44,054 nt of DNA. Origin: Sphingobium limneticum. Lineage in GTDB: Bacteria; Pseudomonadota; Alphaproteobacteria; Sphingomonadales; Sphingomonadaceae. Within the stretch, counting starts at the first letter, position 1. Every line of letters starts with the position of its first letter. The translations under genes were made by a program, and so were the position numbers. Shown one piece after another: positions 1 to 7,821 of the stretch. Where the stretch lies: assembly GCF_008710155.1 (NCBI RefSeq), contig NZ_VYPZ01000029.1, positions 1 to 44,054 of the forward strand, given 5' to 3'. The notes below the pieces were generated by a model. That model was not told the origin of the DNA. It worked only from the letters and a program-made list of their open reading frames with translations, and searched no databases.

Positions 1-93
1 TGACCGCCTTGATGAAGCCTGCGGGCGCTACGCGCCCTTGCCTTCATCAAGGCAGTGCGCCCCTTCGAGGGGCCGCTTCCCAATGTGCTATGG
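1..93 (+). repeat. 93-bp terminal inverted repeat, left copy
   Basis: Positions 1-93 are the exact reverse complement of 43930-44022. Bases 6-53 can fold into a hairpin (outer arms GCCTTGATGAA/TTCATCAAGGC, inner arms GGGCGC/GCGCCC), and bases 59-73 into a second one (GCCCCTTCGAGGGGC). The match stops exactly where the transposase codons G-S-E-F begin at the right edge. The left edge cannot be judged because the window starts there. The repeat stays open in the reading frame of the transposase fragment that follows. Its nature is unknown: it could be a small mobile repeat, a recombined 5' gene segment, or a repeat that ended an assembly contig. Confidence 0.9.
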
Positions 94-430
94 TAGCGAG
101 TTTATCGCGACCGCCGTCCAGAAATGGCTGGGGCAGATCGGCGTAAAGACCCTCTACATCGCGCCGGGATCACCATGGGAAAATGGATATAACGAAAGCT
201 TCAACGGGTCGCTTCGCGACGAACTGCTCAATGGCGAGATCTTCTACAGCCTCGCCGAGGCCAAGGTGCTGATCGAGGCATGGCGGCGGCATTACAACAC
301 CGTCCGCCCGCATAGCAGCCTGGGCTACCGGCCACCGGCACCGGAAACGGCGACACCGCCATATCCGGCCTCCGGTTCCGCTTCGCTCCACCTCCGTCCG
401 GATATGGCGGCGATGCGCTTAATGCACTAA
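38..430 (+). pseudogene. IS3-family transposase (OrfB) C-terminal fragment
   Basis: From about residue 19 the 130-aa reading frame is the C-terminal part of an IS3-family DDE transposase/integrase core. It begins at the GSEF that normally follows the second catalytic Asp (DNGSEF). It continues with PWENGYNESFNGSLRDELL, which carries the catalytic Glu, and ends with the VRPHSSLGYRPP block. The first 18 residues (MPSSRQCAPSRGRFPMCY) come from the 93-bp repeat and are not transposase sequence, so the second catalytic Asp is missing. It cannot be a functional transposase as seen here. The other fragment at 43584-43985 has the same foreign N-terminus but a clearly different transposase body. Confidence 0.85.
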
Positions 431-456
431 CAAACCAATCGGTCCACTCGGTGGGG

Positions 457-477
457 GCAGACCACATCGTGGTCTGC
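457..477. repeat. Inverted repeat GCAGACCAC-ATC-GTGGTCTGC
   Basis: Perfect 9-bp arms with a 3-nt loop. It sits exactly where the IS3 end runs into the serine recombinase remnant, so one arm appears to belong to the insertion sequence end and the other to the flanking gene. It may be a target-site preference or a chance by-product of the junction. Confidence 0.55.
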
Positions 478-1221
478 GGGATATGCGGACACCGCATGGG
501 TCTTCACTCACTCTGCCCATAAGAAGACCCCCGTCTATCACTGCATCGATAGCGAGCAGAGCGGGCACTGCCAGAATGTGCGCGCAAACCAGGTTGATGC
601 AGAGGTCGAGCGGCTGTTGATCGAAGCTCTGCAACCCGATCGCATCGACCTTGCGCTTGCGGCTCATGAACAGATGAACGGCGAAAACCGGCTGCTGGAA
701 CGTCAATGGGCGCTGAATCGGGAGAAGGCGCATTACGAAGCGGAGCGTGCACGCCGACAATATGATGCCGTGGAGTCGGAAAAGCGGCTCGTCGCACGTT
801 CGCTGGAAACGTTGTGGGAAGAGAAAATACGCGAAGCCGACGCGTCGAACAGGATTACGCGCGGTGGCATGTCGAGCAGGTTAACGCCCTGGCCGCCGCC
901 GCGCGAACGCGTATCCTGACCATTGCCGACCCTGTTGCCCGCGTTCTCGAAGCGGGCTGGCATCGACGAACGCAAAGAGATGATGCGGCTCGTGATCGAC
1001 AGCGTGACGGTCGACAAGAGCCGTGCGCAAGGCCGTATCTGGTTCGCGATCCTGTGGCAGACCGGCGCGCGAACAGAGCATGTGATCATCCGCAATACCG
1101 CCAACTATGACGATCTGGCTCACTTCGCACGCATCGAGGAGATGGTGCGAACGCTCAATGCTGTGGGATCACTCGACCGTCAGATCGCGGACGCCCTGAC
1201 AGCCGAGGGCATCATGAGAAG
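466..1221 (+). pseudogene. Large serine recombinase, C-terminal remnant with frameshifts
   Basis: Read across frames, the region resembles the C-terminal third of a large serine recombinase. A recombinase zinc ribbon comes first (VVCGICGHRMG near 469-501, then a frame change and YHCIDSEQSGHC near 530-565). A charged coiled-coil follows (ERQWALNREKAHYEAERARRQYDAVE, then EQDYARWHVEQVNALAAA), then ERKEMMRLVIDSVTVDKS. Frame changes lie near 505-518, near 845 and near 950. The catalytic serine domain is absent. This is a scar of an integrative element or transposon, truncated on the left by the IS3 element and on the right by the DUF736 fragment. Confidence 0.8.
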
Positions 1222-1227
1222 ATCGGC

Positions 1228-1317
1228 GCTCTGATCTATGCCAACCTCTTCGACAACGAGGGCGAAGACACCTTCTCGCTGATCTGGTCCCGCCCCAACG
1301 GCAGGCGCGCCGACTAA
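1228..1317 (+). pseudogene. DUF736 protein, C-terminal fragment
   Basis: The last 29 codons of a DUF736-family gene are visible, ending LIYANLFDNEGEDTFSLIWSRPNGRRAD and then TAA. DUF736 proteins are small (about 100 aa) and are typical of alphaproteobacterial plasmids and integrative conjugative elements. There the C-terminus usually reads like IYATL...SLIWSRP. The start and middle are missing, replaced by the serine recombinase tail. The fragment supports descent of this end from a plasmid or ICE. The assignment rests on a short stretch. Confidence 0.65.
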
Positions 1318-1331
1318 GACCCCACGCAAGA

Positions 1332-1350
1332 CCCCGCCACAAGGTCGGGG
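1332..1350 (-). terminator. Candidate hairpin terminator after the metal ATPase
   Basis: On the minus strand CCCCGACC-TTGT-GGCGGGG forms a GC-rich stem with a small internal mismatch, 11 bases beyond the stop codon of the P-type ATPase. The following T tract is poor (TCTTG), so termination may be weak or the hairpin may be bidirectional. Confidence 0.45.
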
Positions 1351-1360
1351 CCTTGGTCCG

Positions 1361-3850
1361 TCATGCCTTCACTGTCCGGAGCCGCAGCGAATTGCCGATG
1401 ACGCTGACGGACGACAGCGCCATCGCGGCAGCAGCGATGATCGGCGACAGCAGCAGCCCAAACGTGGGATAGAGCGCCCCCGCCGCGATCGGCACGCCTG
1501 CCGCATTGTAGATGAAAGCGAAGGCGAGGTTCTGGCGGATGTTGGCCATCGTCGCCTGCGACAGGCGTCGCGCGCGGACAATGCCGGTGAGATCGCCCTT
1601 GAGCAGCGTTACCCCCGCGCTCTCGATGGCAACGTCGGTCCCTGATCCCATGGCTATGCCGACATCAGCGGCGGCGAGCGCCGGCGCGTCATTTACGCCG
1701 TCACCCGCCATGGCCACCACCTTGCCCTGCGCCTTCAGGCGCTCGACCACCGCCGCCTTCTGGTCCGGCAGCACATCGGCCTCGACCTCATCAATGCCGA
1801 GCTTTCTGGCGACGGCTTCGGCCGTGGTGCGATTGTCGCCGGTCAGCATGACGATGCGGATGCCTTCGGCATGCAGGGCCTTCAGTGCCTCAGGCGTGGT
1901 CGCCTTGATCGGGTCGGCGATGGCGAAGATGCCGCCGATGGCATTGCCTATCCCGATATAGATCGCCGTCGCACCGTCGCGGCGCAACTCATCCGCCTGC
2001 CCGGCGAGCGACGCCGTATCGATCCCATGCTCGGCGAGAAAGGCGGTGCTGCCGAGCACCACTTGCCGTCCCTCGATCACGCCGACCGCGCCCTTACCGG
2101 TCGGCGAGTCGAAATCGGCGACATCGGGGATGGCGATCTTTCGTTCCTCGGCAGCCGCCACGATCGCGCGCGCAAGCGGATGCTCCGAGGCTTTTTCAAC
2201 ACCTGCCGCCAGCCGCAGGATGATCTCCTCGACAAATCCCGGCGCCGCGACGATCCGGGTCACCGCCGGTTTGCCTTCGGTAAGCGTCCCGGTCTTGTCG
2301 ACCACCAGAGTATCGATCTTCTCCATCCGCTCGAGCGCCTCCGCGTTCTTGATCAGAACGCCGGCGGCCGCCCCCTTGCCGATACCGACCATGATCGACA
2401 TCGGCGTCGCAAGCCCGAGCGCGCAGGGGCAGGCAATGATCAGCACGGAAACGGCCGCGATCAGGCCATGCGCCAGACGCGGCTCTAGCCCCCATACACC
2501 CCAGGCCGCGAAGGCGAGCAGCGCTACGGCGATGACGACCGGCACGAACCAGCCCGACACCTGATCAGCCATGCGCTGGATCGGCGCGCGCGAGCGCTGG
2601 GCATCCGCGACCATCTGGACGATGCGAGCCAGCATCGTGTCGCGCCCGACTTTTTCCGCCCGGATGACGAGCGCGCCGGTCTGATTCAGCGTACCTCCTA
2701 CGACCGCTTCGCCGACTACGCGCGTCACCGGCATGGATTCGCCGGTCACCATCGATTCATCGATCGATGAGCGCCCCTGCTCGACCACGCCATCCACCGG
2801 CACGGTTTCCCCGGGCCGGACCCTGAGCCGCTCGCCGATCGCAATCGCCTCGACCGGCACATCTTCTTCCACACCGTCTGCCCCGATGCGTCGTGCGGTC
2901 TTCGGCGCGAGATTGAGAAGCGCGCGGATCGCGCCGGACGTCTGTTCCCGGGCGCGCAACTCCATAACCTGACCAAGCAGCACCAGCACGGTGATGACGG
3001 CGGCCGCCTCATAATAGACCGCGACCGCGCCATCAGCGTCACGGAAAGCCTGCGGGAAGAGCTGCGGCGCGAATGTCGCGACGATGCTGTATCCCCAGGC
3101 GACGCCGGTCCCCATCGCGATCAGCGTGAACATGTTGAGGCTGCGGTTGACGATCGACGCCCAGCCACGCGCGAAGAACGGCCATCCGGCCCACAGCACC
3201 ACCGGCGTCGCCAGGGCGAACTGGATCCAGATCGAGATGTGCATCGGCCCCAGATGGTGCAGCGCCGGGATCAGGTGGCCGCCCATCTCCAGCAGGAACA
3301 CGGGCAAGGCGAGCGCGAGGCCGATCCAGAAGCGCCGGGTCATATCGGCAAGTTCGGGACTGGGTCCGGCATCCGCCGCCGCGATCAGCGGCTCCAGCGC
3401 CATGCCGCAGATCGGACAACTGCCCGGCGCGTCCCGGCGGATTTCCGGATGCATCGGGCATGTCCAGATCGTCCCTTCCGTTGCGGTTGCCGTTACTGCC
3501 GCAACGTGGTGATGCTCATGGGTATCAGGTCCATGCGTGTGGCTATGGTGGGAATGATCGCCATGGGCGGCAGCACCCTCATGGTGATGTGCAGCATGCG
3601 CTGCCAGTGCCGCATAATGCACGGGGTCGGCGTCGAACTTCGCCTTGCAGCCGGCCGAGCAGAAGACGTAGCGCTCGCCTTCATACTCAGCATTGTGAGC
3701 GGTCCTGGCGGGATCGACCACCATGCCGCAGACCGGATCATGGTCGACGTGACCGGACGGCGTTACGCCGTCCGGCTCATGATGGTGATGATGGCCGTGC
3801 GCCCCAGTCACCTCGGCGGCGCGTTCGCTCTTCTGATCGTCGTCGGCCAT
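1361..3850 (-). CDS. Heavy-metal P1B-type ATPase (Cu+/Ag+ exporter type)
   Basis: An 829-aa ATP-driven inner-membrane metal pump. The N-terminus is His-rich (HHHHH near residue 20, and more His clusters near 85-115). A YHS domain follows (DPVCGMV...FCSAGCKAKF, about 37-80), then a heavy-metal-binding domain (WTCPMHPE...CPICGM, about 129-152). The core has all P-type signatures: TGES, the CPC ion-binding helix (IIACPCALGLATP), the phosphorylated Asp (DKTGTLTEG), SEHPLARA and GDGVNDAPALAAADVGIAMG. CPC plus HP loop indicates monovalent copper or silver export, as in CopA/SilP. There is no classical HMA domain; the YHS and HMBD modules take its place. An AAGG Shine-Dalgarno lies 8 nt before the ATG. 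It stands alone, with no CopZ, CueR or RND partners beside it, next to mobile debris, which suggests a transferred metal-resistance gene. Confidence 0.93.
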   Translation of the reverse strand: MADDDQKSERAAEVTGAHGHHHHHEPDGVTPSGHVDHDPVCGMVVDPARTAHNAEYEGERYVFCSAGCKAKFDADPVHYAALAAHAAHHHEGAAAHGDHSHHSHTHGPDTHEHHHVAAVTATATEGTIWTCPMHPEIRRDAPGSCPICGMALEPLIAAADAGPSPELADMTRRFWIGLALALPVFLLEMGGHLIPALHHLGPMHISIWIQFALATPVVLWAGWPFFARGWASIVNRSLNMFTLIAMGTGVAWGYSIVATFAPQLFPQAFRDADGAVAVYYEAAAVITVLVLLGQVMELRAREQTSGAIRALLNLAPKTARRIGADGVEEDVPVEAIAIGERLRVRPGETVPVDGVVEQGRSSIDESMVTGESMPVTRVVGEAVVGGTLNQTGALVIRAEKVGRDTMLARIVQMVADAQRSRAPIQRMADQVSGWFVPVVIAVALLAFAAWGVWGLEPRLAHGLIAAVSVLIIACPCALGLATPMSIMVGIGKGAAAGVLIKNAEALERMEKIDTLVVDKTGTLTEGKPAVTRIVAAPGFVEEIILRLAAGVEKASEHPLARAIVAAAEERKIAIPDVADFDSPTGKGAVGVIEGRQVVLGSTAFLAEHGIDTASLAGQADELRRDGATAIYIGIGNAIGGIFAIADPIKATTPEALKALHAEGIRIVMLTGDNRTTAEAVARKLGIDEVEADVLPDQKAAVVERLKAQGKVVAMAGDGVNDAPALAAADVGIAMGSGTDVAIESAGVTLLKGDLTGIVRARRLSQATMANIRQNLAFAFIYNAAGVPIAAGALYPTFGLLLSPIIAAAAMALSSVSVIGNSLRLRTVKA

Positions 3851-3891
3851 TCATCACCTTTCACACGCCGCGCGTGCCTTCCGGTCTTTGT

Positions 3892-5658
3892 TCACTCCTC
3901 GATCAGATGGAACTCTTCGAGCAGCTTGGCGATCTCGGTGCCTTCGAGCTTCTTCATCAGCAGCTTGCGCAGGAAGGCCGGCCCGGGAAGATCGATGCCC
4001 TTGCCGTCCCGCAGCGGACCGATCGCAGCAAGAAGTGTACGGATATCATAGGTCGAGTTGAAGACCTCGGGCACGCCGCGCTCGACATTCATCAGCGTGT
4101 AGACGGCCTCCATCGGGGTTCTCACCGAATATTCCGTGGTGAAGATGCAGTCCCGCTGCTTCGACTCCGCGAACTGGCCGATGAAGGCGAAGTTGACCGC
4201 GCCCTCCGGCACCACGTCCGGCCGGTCACCCGCCTGGCGCGGCATGAAGAAGGCGGTAATATAGGGCATCATCGTGGGAACGGTGCTGGCGCCGGATGCC
4301 GCGAGTTCGGGAATGTCCTCGACCGGCACGCCGAGGTGATAGAGCCATTCCTGGGTGATCTCCTCACCGGTGCATTCCTGCATCGGCTTCTTCACGAAGT
4401 CGCCGGGGCAATCGACAAAGAGCGCGTAGAACCAGGCGATCATCTGATCTTTGGGCTGCTTCTTGAAATGCGGCTGGCGATGAACCGTCCAGCTCAGCAG
4501 CCACGCCGAGTCCTTCACCGTGACGATACCGGCGGAGACGATCTTGCCGGTAAAGGGGTTCCGCTTCGTGATCTTCTCGACATAGGCCGGAATGCGGGCG
4601 TCGAGGGCAGTGATCGACGCGGAGGCCCATTTCGTCTCCGGGATATGGGCGCCGAATACGTCCGGGCGGCCGAAGGCCGGATCCTTCGCCGCGATCCGCC
4701 GCCACAGGTCCCAGGCCGGCGCCGGTCCTTCGTTGAGCTTCGCCGGTGTCCTGTGGTCGCCATTGTCGGAATTCTCGGTCAATGAGCCGATGGTTATGAA
4801 GACGAGATCGTCTGGCGCGAGATCGACGCCGCCTTCGACGCCGCGCTCTTTCCAGTGAATGCGGGTCGCTTGCTTGCGGCCGGGCTGGATGTCGAAATCG
4901 ACATCGGTGACCTCGACGCCGTAGCGGAACGTGACGCCGTGATCGGTCAGCCACTTCACCAGCGGCAGGACCATCGATTCATACTGGTTATAGCGGTTGA
5001 ACTTGAGCGAGGAGAAGTCGGCGAGACTGCCGATGTGATGGATGAAGCGGTGCAGGTAGAGCTTCATCTCCAGCGCCGAATGCCATTCCTCGAAGGCGAA
5101 CATGGTGCGCCAGTAGAGCCAGAAATTGCTTTTGAGGAAGTCTTCGCCGAAGACCTCGTTGATACGCTTGTTCTCCATCTCCTCGCGCGTCGCGAGGAAG
5201 ACCGAGAGCAGGTCCTTCTGGGCCTTGTCGTTTAGCGTCAACAGCGCTTTGTCGGGCACGTCCTGGCCCTGGTTCTGCGTCGTGCGCTGGAGCGAAAAGT
5301 TGGGATCGTCCTTGTTGAGCCGGTAGAACTCGTCGAGCACGCTGGCGTCCTCGATCTCCAGCGAGGGGATCGAGCGATAAAGGTCCCACAGGCACTCGAA
5401 ATGTTCTTCCATTTCGCGGCCGCCGCGAATGACGAAGCCCTTTTCGGGCACGTCCAGACCATCGAGCGCGCCACCAGGGATTTCCAGCTCTTCAAGGATG
5501 GTGATGCGGTCGCCGGAAACGCCGCCGTCGCGGATCAGGAAGGCCGCGCCGGCAAGCCCCGCCAGCCCCGAACCGACAAACCAGGCCGTCTTCTTGTCGG
5601 CGCCCTCGGGCTTGCGGGGACGCACGAAGGCTTCATAGTTTCCGCTGCTATAGTGCAT
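3892..5658 (-). CDS. ohyA: Oleate hydratase (myosin-cross-reactive antigen family)
   Basis: A 588-aa FAD-dependent hydratase that adds water to cis-9 (or cis-12) double bonds of free unsaturated fatty acids, for example oleate to 10-hydroxystearate. The Rossmann FAD-binding stretch is at about 26-55 (WFVGSGLAGLAGAAFLIRDG, then ITILEELEIPGGA). The family block GGREMEEHFECLWDLY (about 79-94) includes the Glu expected at the active site. Long family-specific segments follow (FWLYWRTMFAFEEWHSALEMKLYLHRF; PYITAFFMPRQAGDRPDVVP). Length matches the family (about 560-650 aa). AGGAG lies 7 nt before the ATG. It is the last gene of a TetR, thioesterase, hydroxyacyl-CoA dehydrogenase, hydratase operon, suggesting detoxification or breakdown of unsaturated fatty acids. 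Confidence 0.95.
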   Translation of the reverse strand: MHYSSGNYEAFVRPRKPEGADKKTAWFVGSGLAGLAGAAFLIRDGGVSGDRITILEELEIPGGALDGLDVPEKGFVIRGGREMEEHFECLWDLYRSIPSLEIEDASVLDEFYRLNKDDPNFSLQRTTQNQGQDVPDKALLTLNDKAQKDLLSVFLATREEMENKRINEVFGEDFLKSNFWLYWRTMFAFEEWHSALEMKLYLHRFIHHIGSLADFSSLKFNRYNQYESMVLPLVKWLTDHGVTFRYGVEVTDVDFDIQPGRKQATRIHWKERGVEGGVDLAPDDLVFITIGSLTENSDNGDHRTPAKLNEGPAPAWDLWRRIAAKDPAFGRPDVFGAHIPETKWASASITALDARIPAYVEKITKRNPFTGKIVSAGIVTVKDSAWLLSWTVHRQPHFKKQPKDQMIAWFYALFVDCPGDFVKKPMQECTGEEITQEWLYHLGVPVEDIPELAASGASTVPTMMPYITAFFMPRQAGDRPDVVPEGAVNFAFIGQFAESKQRDCIFTTEYSVRTPMEAVYTLMNVERGVPEVFNSTYDIRTLLAAIGPLRDGKGIDLPGPAFLRKLLMKKLEGTEIAKLLEEFHLIEE

Positions 5659-5685
5659 GGCGAACTCCTGTTCTTCTTGTTGGGA

Positions 5686-6552
5686 TCAGTCTGCGGAGGG
5701 CTTGTAGCTGTAGAAGCCTTCGCCCGAGGCGATGCCGAGCCTGCCCTTGTCGATGTAGTTTTCCTTCAGCCAGGCGGCGAGCGACTGAGCATGCTCGCCG
5801 CCATGCGAGAGGATGTTGTAGGGGGTGTTCAATCCGATGATGTCGTAGATCTGGAACGGCCCCATCGGCGCGCCGGTGGCGATCCGCCAGACCTTGTCGA
5901 CATCTTCCGGCTCGGCATAGCCGCCGGCAGCCAGATCGGTGGCCGCGTTCAGGAACGGCACCAGCAGGGAGTTGAGGACGTAGCCCGCTTTTTCCTTGCG
6001 CACCGGGATCGGCACCATGCCGATCGCGGAGGAGAAGGCGATCAGGGTATCGAACACGGCCGGATCGGTGTCGTCCGTGCCCATCACCTCGGCGGTGTTG
6101 AACTTCCAGATGCTGTTGGCGAAGTGCAGCGCCAGAAACCGGTCCGGTCGGCCGGTGTAAGCCTTCAGGTCGCTCGGCAGCAGGGTCGAGCTATTGGTGG
6201 CGAAGATCGTCCTGTCCGGCGCGAGCCCCGCCAGTTTCTCGTAGAGCGCCTGCTTGATCGAAAGAACCTCCGGAACCGCCTCGATCACGAGGTCCGCGTC
6301 CGCGACGGCCGCGCCGAGATCGCTCAGCAGAGCGATCCGCTTGAGCGCCCCGGCCGCCTTGCCGCCAGCCGCGCCCGACACCTCGTTCGTGTAGGTTTCG
6401 ACGAGCGCCGCCAGCCGTGCGCGCGCCTGTTCGAGCGCTTCCTCGCTGATGTCGTAGGCGACAACATCGAAGCCGCTATAGGCCGTCTGGAAGGCGATCT
6501 GGCTCCCGAGGACTCCCGTGCCGAGAACCGCCACTTTCCTGATATCGCTCAT
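5686..6552 (-). CDS. 3-hydroxyacyl-CoA dehydrogenase, NAD-binding
   Basis: A 288-aa single-function dehydrogenase that oxidises 3-hydroxyacyl-CoA to 3-ketoacyl-CoA with NAD+. The N-terminal Rossmann motif is VAVLGTGVLGSQIA (7-20). Family landmarks follow: DLVIEAVPE, FATNSSTLLPSDL, the LHFANSIWKFNTAEVMG block carrying the catalytic His and nearby Glu, then the C-terminal helical domain (KAGYVLNSLLVPFLNAA, GAPMGPFQIYDIIGL). Length is normal for the Hbd/HADH class. The start codon overlaps the thioesterase stop (ATGA at 6549-6552), so the two are translationally coupled. Together with the oleate hydratase 27 bp downstream it may handle hydroxy fatty acyl-CoAs; that substrate link is inferred. 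Confidence 0.9.
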   Translation of the reverse strand: MSDIRKVAVLGTGVLGSQIAFQTAYSGFDVVAYDISEEALEQARARLAALVETYTNEVSGAAGGKAAGALKRIALLSDLGAAVADADLVIEAVPEVLSIKQALYEKLAGLAPDRTIFATNSSTLLPSDLKAYTGRPDRFLALHFANSIWKFNTAEVMGTDDTDPAVFDTLIAFSSAIGMVPIPVRKEKAGYVLNSLLVPFLNAATDLAAGGYAEPEDVDKVWRIATGAPMGPFQIYDIIGLNTPYNILSHGGEHAQSLAAWLKENYIDKGRLGIASGEGFYSYKPSAD

Positions 6553-7046
6553 CCAATTTCCTTCTGCGCGGTATCGTCACTTAGAAACGGAGCCGCCACC
6601 TCCACCGGGACGCGGGCCAGCTTGCCGGTTTCCCGATCGACCAGGGCCCATTGGGTCAGCGAGGCGACGATCGTCCGGCCGTCTTCGGCATGGAATTCGA
6701 CACATCGTGCATAGCGGGCACCCCGCGGCGCTCGGACGACCCAGGTGATCGCACTGACCTCGTCTCCCGCCCGGACATTGCCGCGATAGTCGACCTCATG
6801 GCGCAGCACGACCGCGACGAACCGGTCGCGATCCTGCGGCCGCGCGGCCGTCAGCCAATGCGCCACCGACGCATCCTGAATCCAGGTCACCCAGACCGCA
6901 TTGTTGACATGGCCGAGTTCGTCGATGTCGGCGTCCCGGGCGCGGAAGCGGATATGGAAGCGCCGACGCTCATCCACCTCGCCGACGAGTGGGTGTCCGT
7001 GCTCATCGCAGCCGATGCGTCGACGATCTGACACGATCCCGCTCAC
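6549..7046 (-). CDS. Acyl-CoA thioesterase, hotdog fold (4HBT type)
   Basis: 165 aa. The YbgC/4HBT-like signature is visible at about 36-60 (RARDADIDELGHVNNAVWVTWIQDA), where Asp and the HVN segment form the usual active-site region. VVLRHEVDYRGNVRAGDEV follows, typical of the hotdog sheet. It should hydrolyse an acyl-CoA; chain length cannot be read from sequence. The ATG overlaps the TetR stop by 4 bp (7043-7046) and its own stop overlaps the dehydrogenase start. That places regulator, thioesterase and dehydrogenase on one coupled transcript. A housekeeping thioesterase would not usually be coupled in this way to a TetR gene. Confidence 0.85.
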   Translation of the reverse strand: MSGIVSDRRRIGCDEHGHPLVGEVDERRRFHIRFRARDADIDELGHVNNAVWVTWIQDASVAHWLTAARPQDRDRFVAVVLRHEVDYRGNVRAGDEVSAITWVVRAPRGARYARCVEFHAEDGRTIVASLTQWALVDRETGKLARVPVEVAAPFLSDDTAQKEIG

Positions 7047-7666
7047 GAATACGCCTGCTCCTCAAGCGACGAACCCAGTCCTGCCATGGCGCGGAAGAAG
7101 CCGACGAGCATCTCGTCGCGCGGCATGGCGCCTTCGACATCGCCCTGCACCGCCAGTCCCATCCAGAGCGCGTAAAGACCGATACCGGTCTGCATCGGCG
7201 GCAAGGCCGGACGAAGTGCGAAGCGTTGCGTCAGATCGGCGACGAGCTCACCGAACATCCGATAGCAGGCCGCCTTGCCCTCCCGGTGCCGCTCGGCGAA
7301 AGCCGGATCGCGCCGGGCATGGAGCTGCAATTCGATCGAGAGCAGTGACCATTGTGCCTCGTCGGCCAACTTCGCGAGCCGCGCGGCCAGCACCTGCAGC
7401 GTCGCCTCGATATCGTCGCCGGAGCAGTGCGCGACCAGGTCGCGAAGCAGTGTGACCTCGTCCTGGATATGGCTTTGCAGAATCTCGACCAGCAGATCAT
7501 CCTTGCTGGCGAAGTTCGAGTAGAAGGCGCCCTGCGAATGCCCTGCGGCGCTGCAGATGTTGCGAATCGACATGGCAGCGACCCCCTCCTCGATAATCGA
7601 GGAATGCGCGGCCGCGATCAGCCGGTCCCGCGTCTGGCGCTGCGTGTCCTTGCGCGTAAGCGGCAT
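7043..7666 (-). CDS. TetR-family transcriptional regulator of the oleate hydratase operon
   Basis: 207 aa. The N-terminal helix-turn-helix is clear at about 12-52 (TRDRLIAAAHSSIIEEGVAAMSIRNICSAAGHSQGAFYSNFASKDDLL). The C-terminal ligand domain is helical and not diagnostic. I prefer ATG at 7666 over a TTG five codons upstream, because GGAG sits 9 nt before this ATG. It is first in a minus-strand operon with the thioesterase, dehydrogenase and oleate hydratase. It is divergent from the catalase/peroxidase operon, with two inverted repeats in between. It probably represses its own operon and perhaps the divergent one; an acyl-CoA or fatty acid ligand is a guess from context. Confidence 0.88.
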   Translation of the reverse strand: MPLTRKDTQRQTRDRLIAAAHSSIIEEGVAAMSIRNICSAAGHSQGAFYSNFASKDDLLVEILQSHIQDEVTLLRDLVAHCSGDDIEATLQVLAARLAKLADEAQWSLLSIELQLHARRDPAFAERHREGKAACYRMFGELVADLTQRFALRPALPPMQTGIGLYALWMGLAVQGDVEGAMPRDEMLVGFFRAMAGLGSSLEEQAYS

Positions 7667-7737
7667 GGGTTCGTTCTCCAACCAACGGGCGAGACGTGCG
7701 AAACCTTTTCGGAGGTTCCGCGTTCTCAGTGAAACCA

Positions 7738-7753
7738 GATATCAACTGATATC
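7738..7753. promoter_or_regulatory. Candidate TetR operator GATATCA-AC-TGATATC
   Basis: A perfect inverted repeat with 7-bp arms and a 2-nt spacer, in the 155-bp gap between the divergent TetR gene and the catalase-family gene. Size and position fit a TetR-dimer operator controlling one or both directions. No second copy was noticed in the window. Confidence 0.6.
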
Positions 7754-7765
7754 CGCAATCAACGG

Positions 7766-7784
7766 CGATTTCGACCCGAAATCG
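7766..7784. promoter_or_regulatory. Second inverted repeat CGATTTC-N5-GAAATCG in the divergent promoter region
   Basis: Perfect 7-bp arms around a 5-nt spacer, 12 bp from the first palindrome and 37 bp before the catalase-family start. It could be a second operator or an mRNA hairpin in the leader of the plus-strand operon. AAATC/GAAATC continues just downstream (7787-7803), giving an untidy extra half-site. Confidence 0.45.
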
Positions 7785-7821
7785 TTCCTGGGCAACGAAA
7801 TCTCAGTGTGAAGGAGCGCTC

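Larger units (their letters stand above)
1..464 (+). mobile_element. IS3-family element remnant, 3' end
   Basis: This covers the 3' part of an IS3-type insertion sequence. It consists of the 93-bp repeat, the C-terminal half of the transposase, and a probable terminal inverted repeat ending in CA near 464 (reverse complement TGGTCTGCCCCC). That end resembles the TGACCTGCCCCC end of the second IS3 remnant at 43558. The rest of the element, including orfA and the start of orfB, is absent or outside the window. The exact end is approximate because no target duplication could be located. Confidence 0.65.

Noticed and set aside
6..53. Hairpin at the window start considered as group II intron domain V
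   Set aside because: Although an AGC is present near the base, the loop is not a GNRA tetraloop and the stem length and bulge do not match domain V.
3460..4785. 441-codon plus-strand frame spanning the ATPase start and oleate hydratase end
   Set aside because: It bridges two genes on the opposite strand and has no family resemblance.
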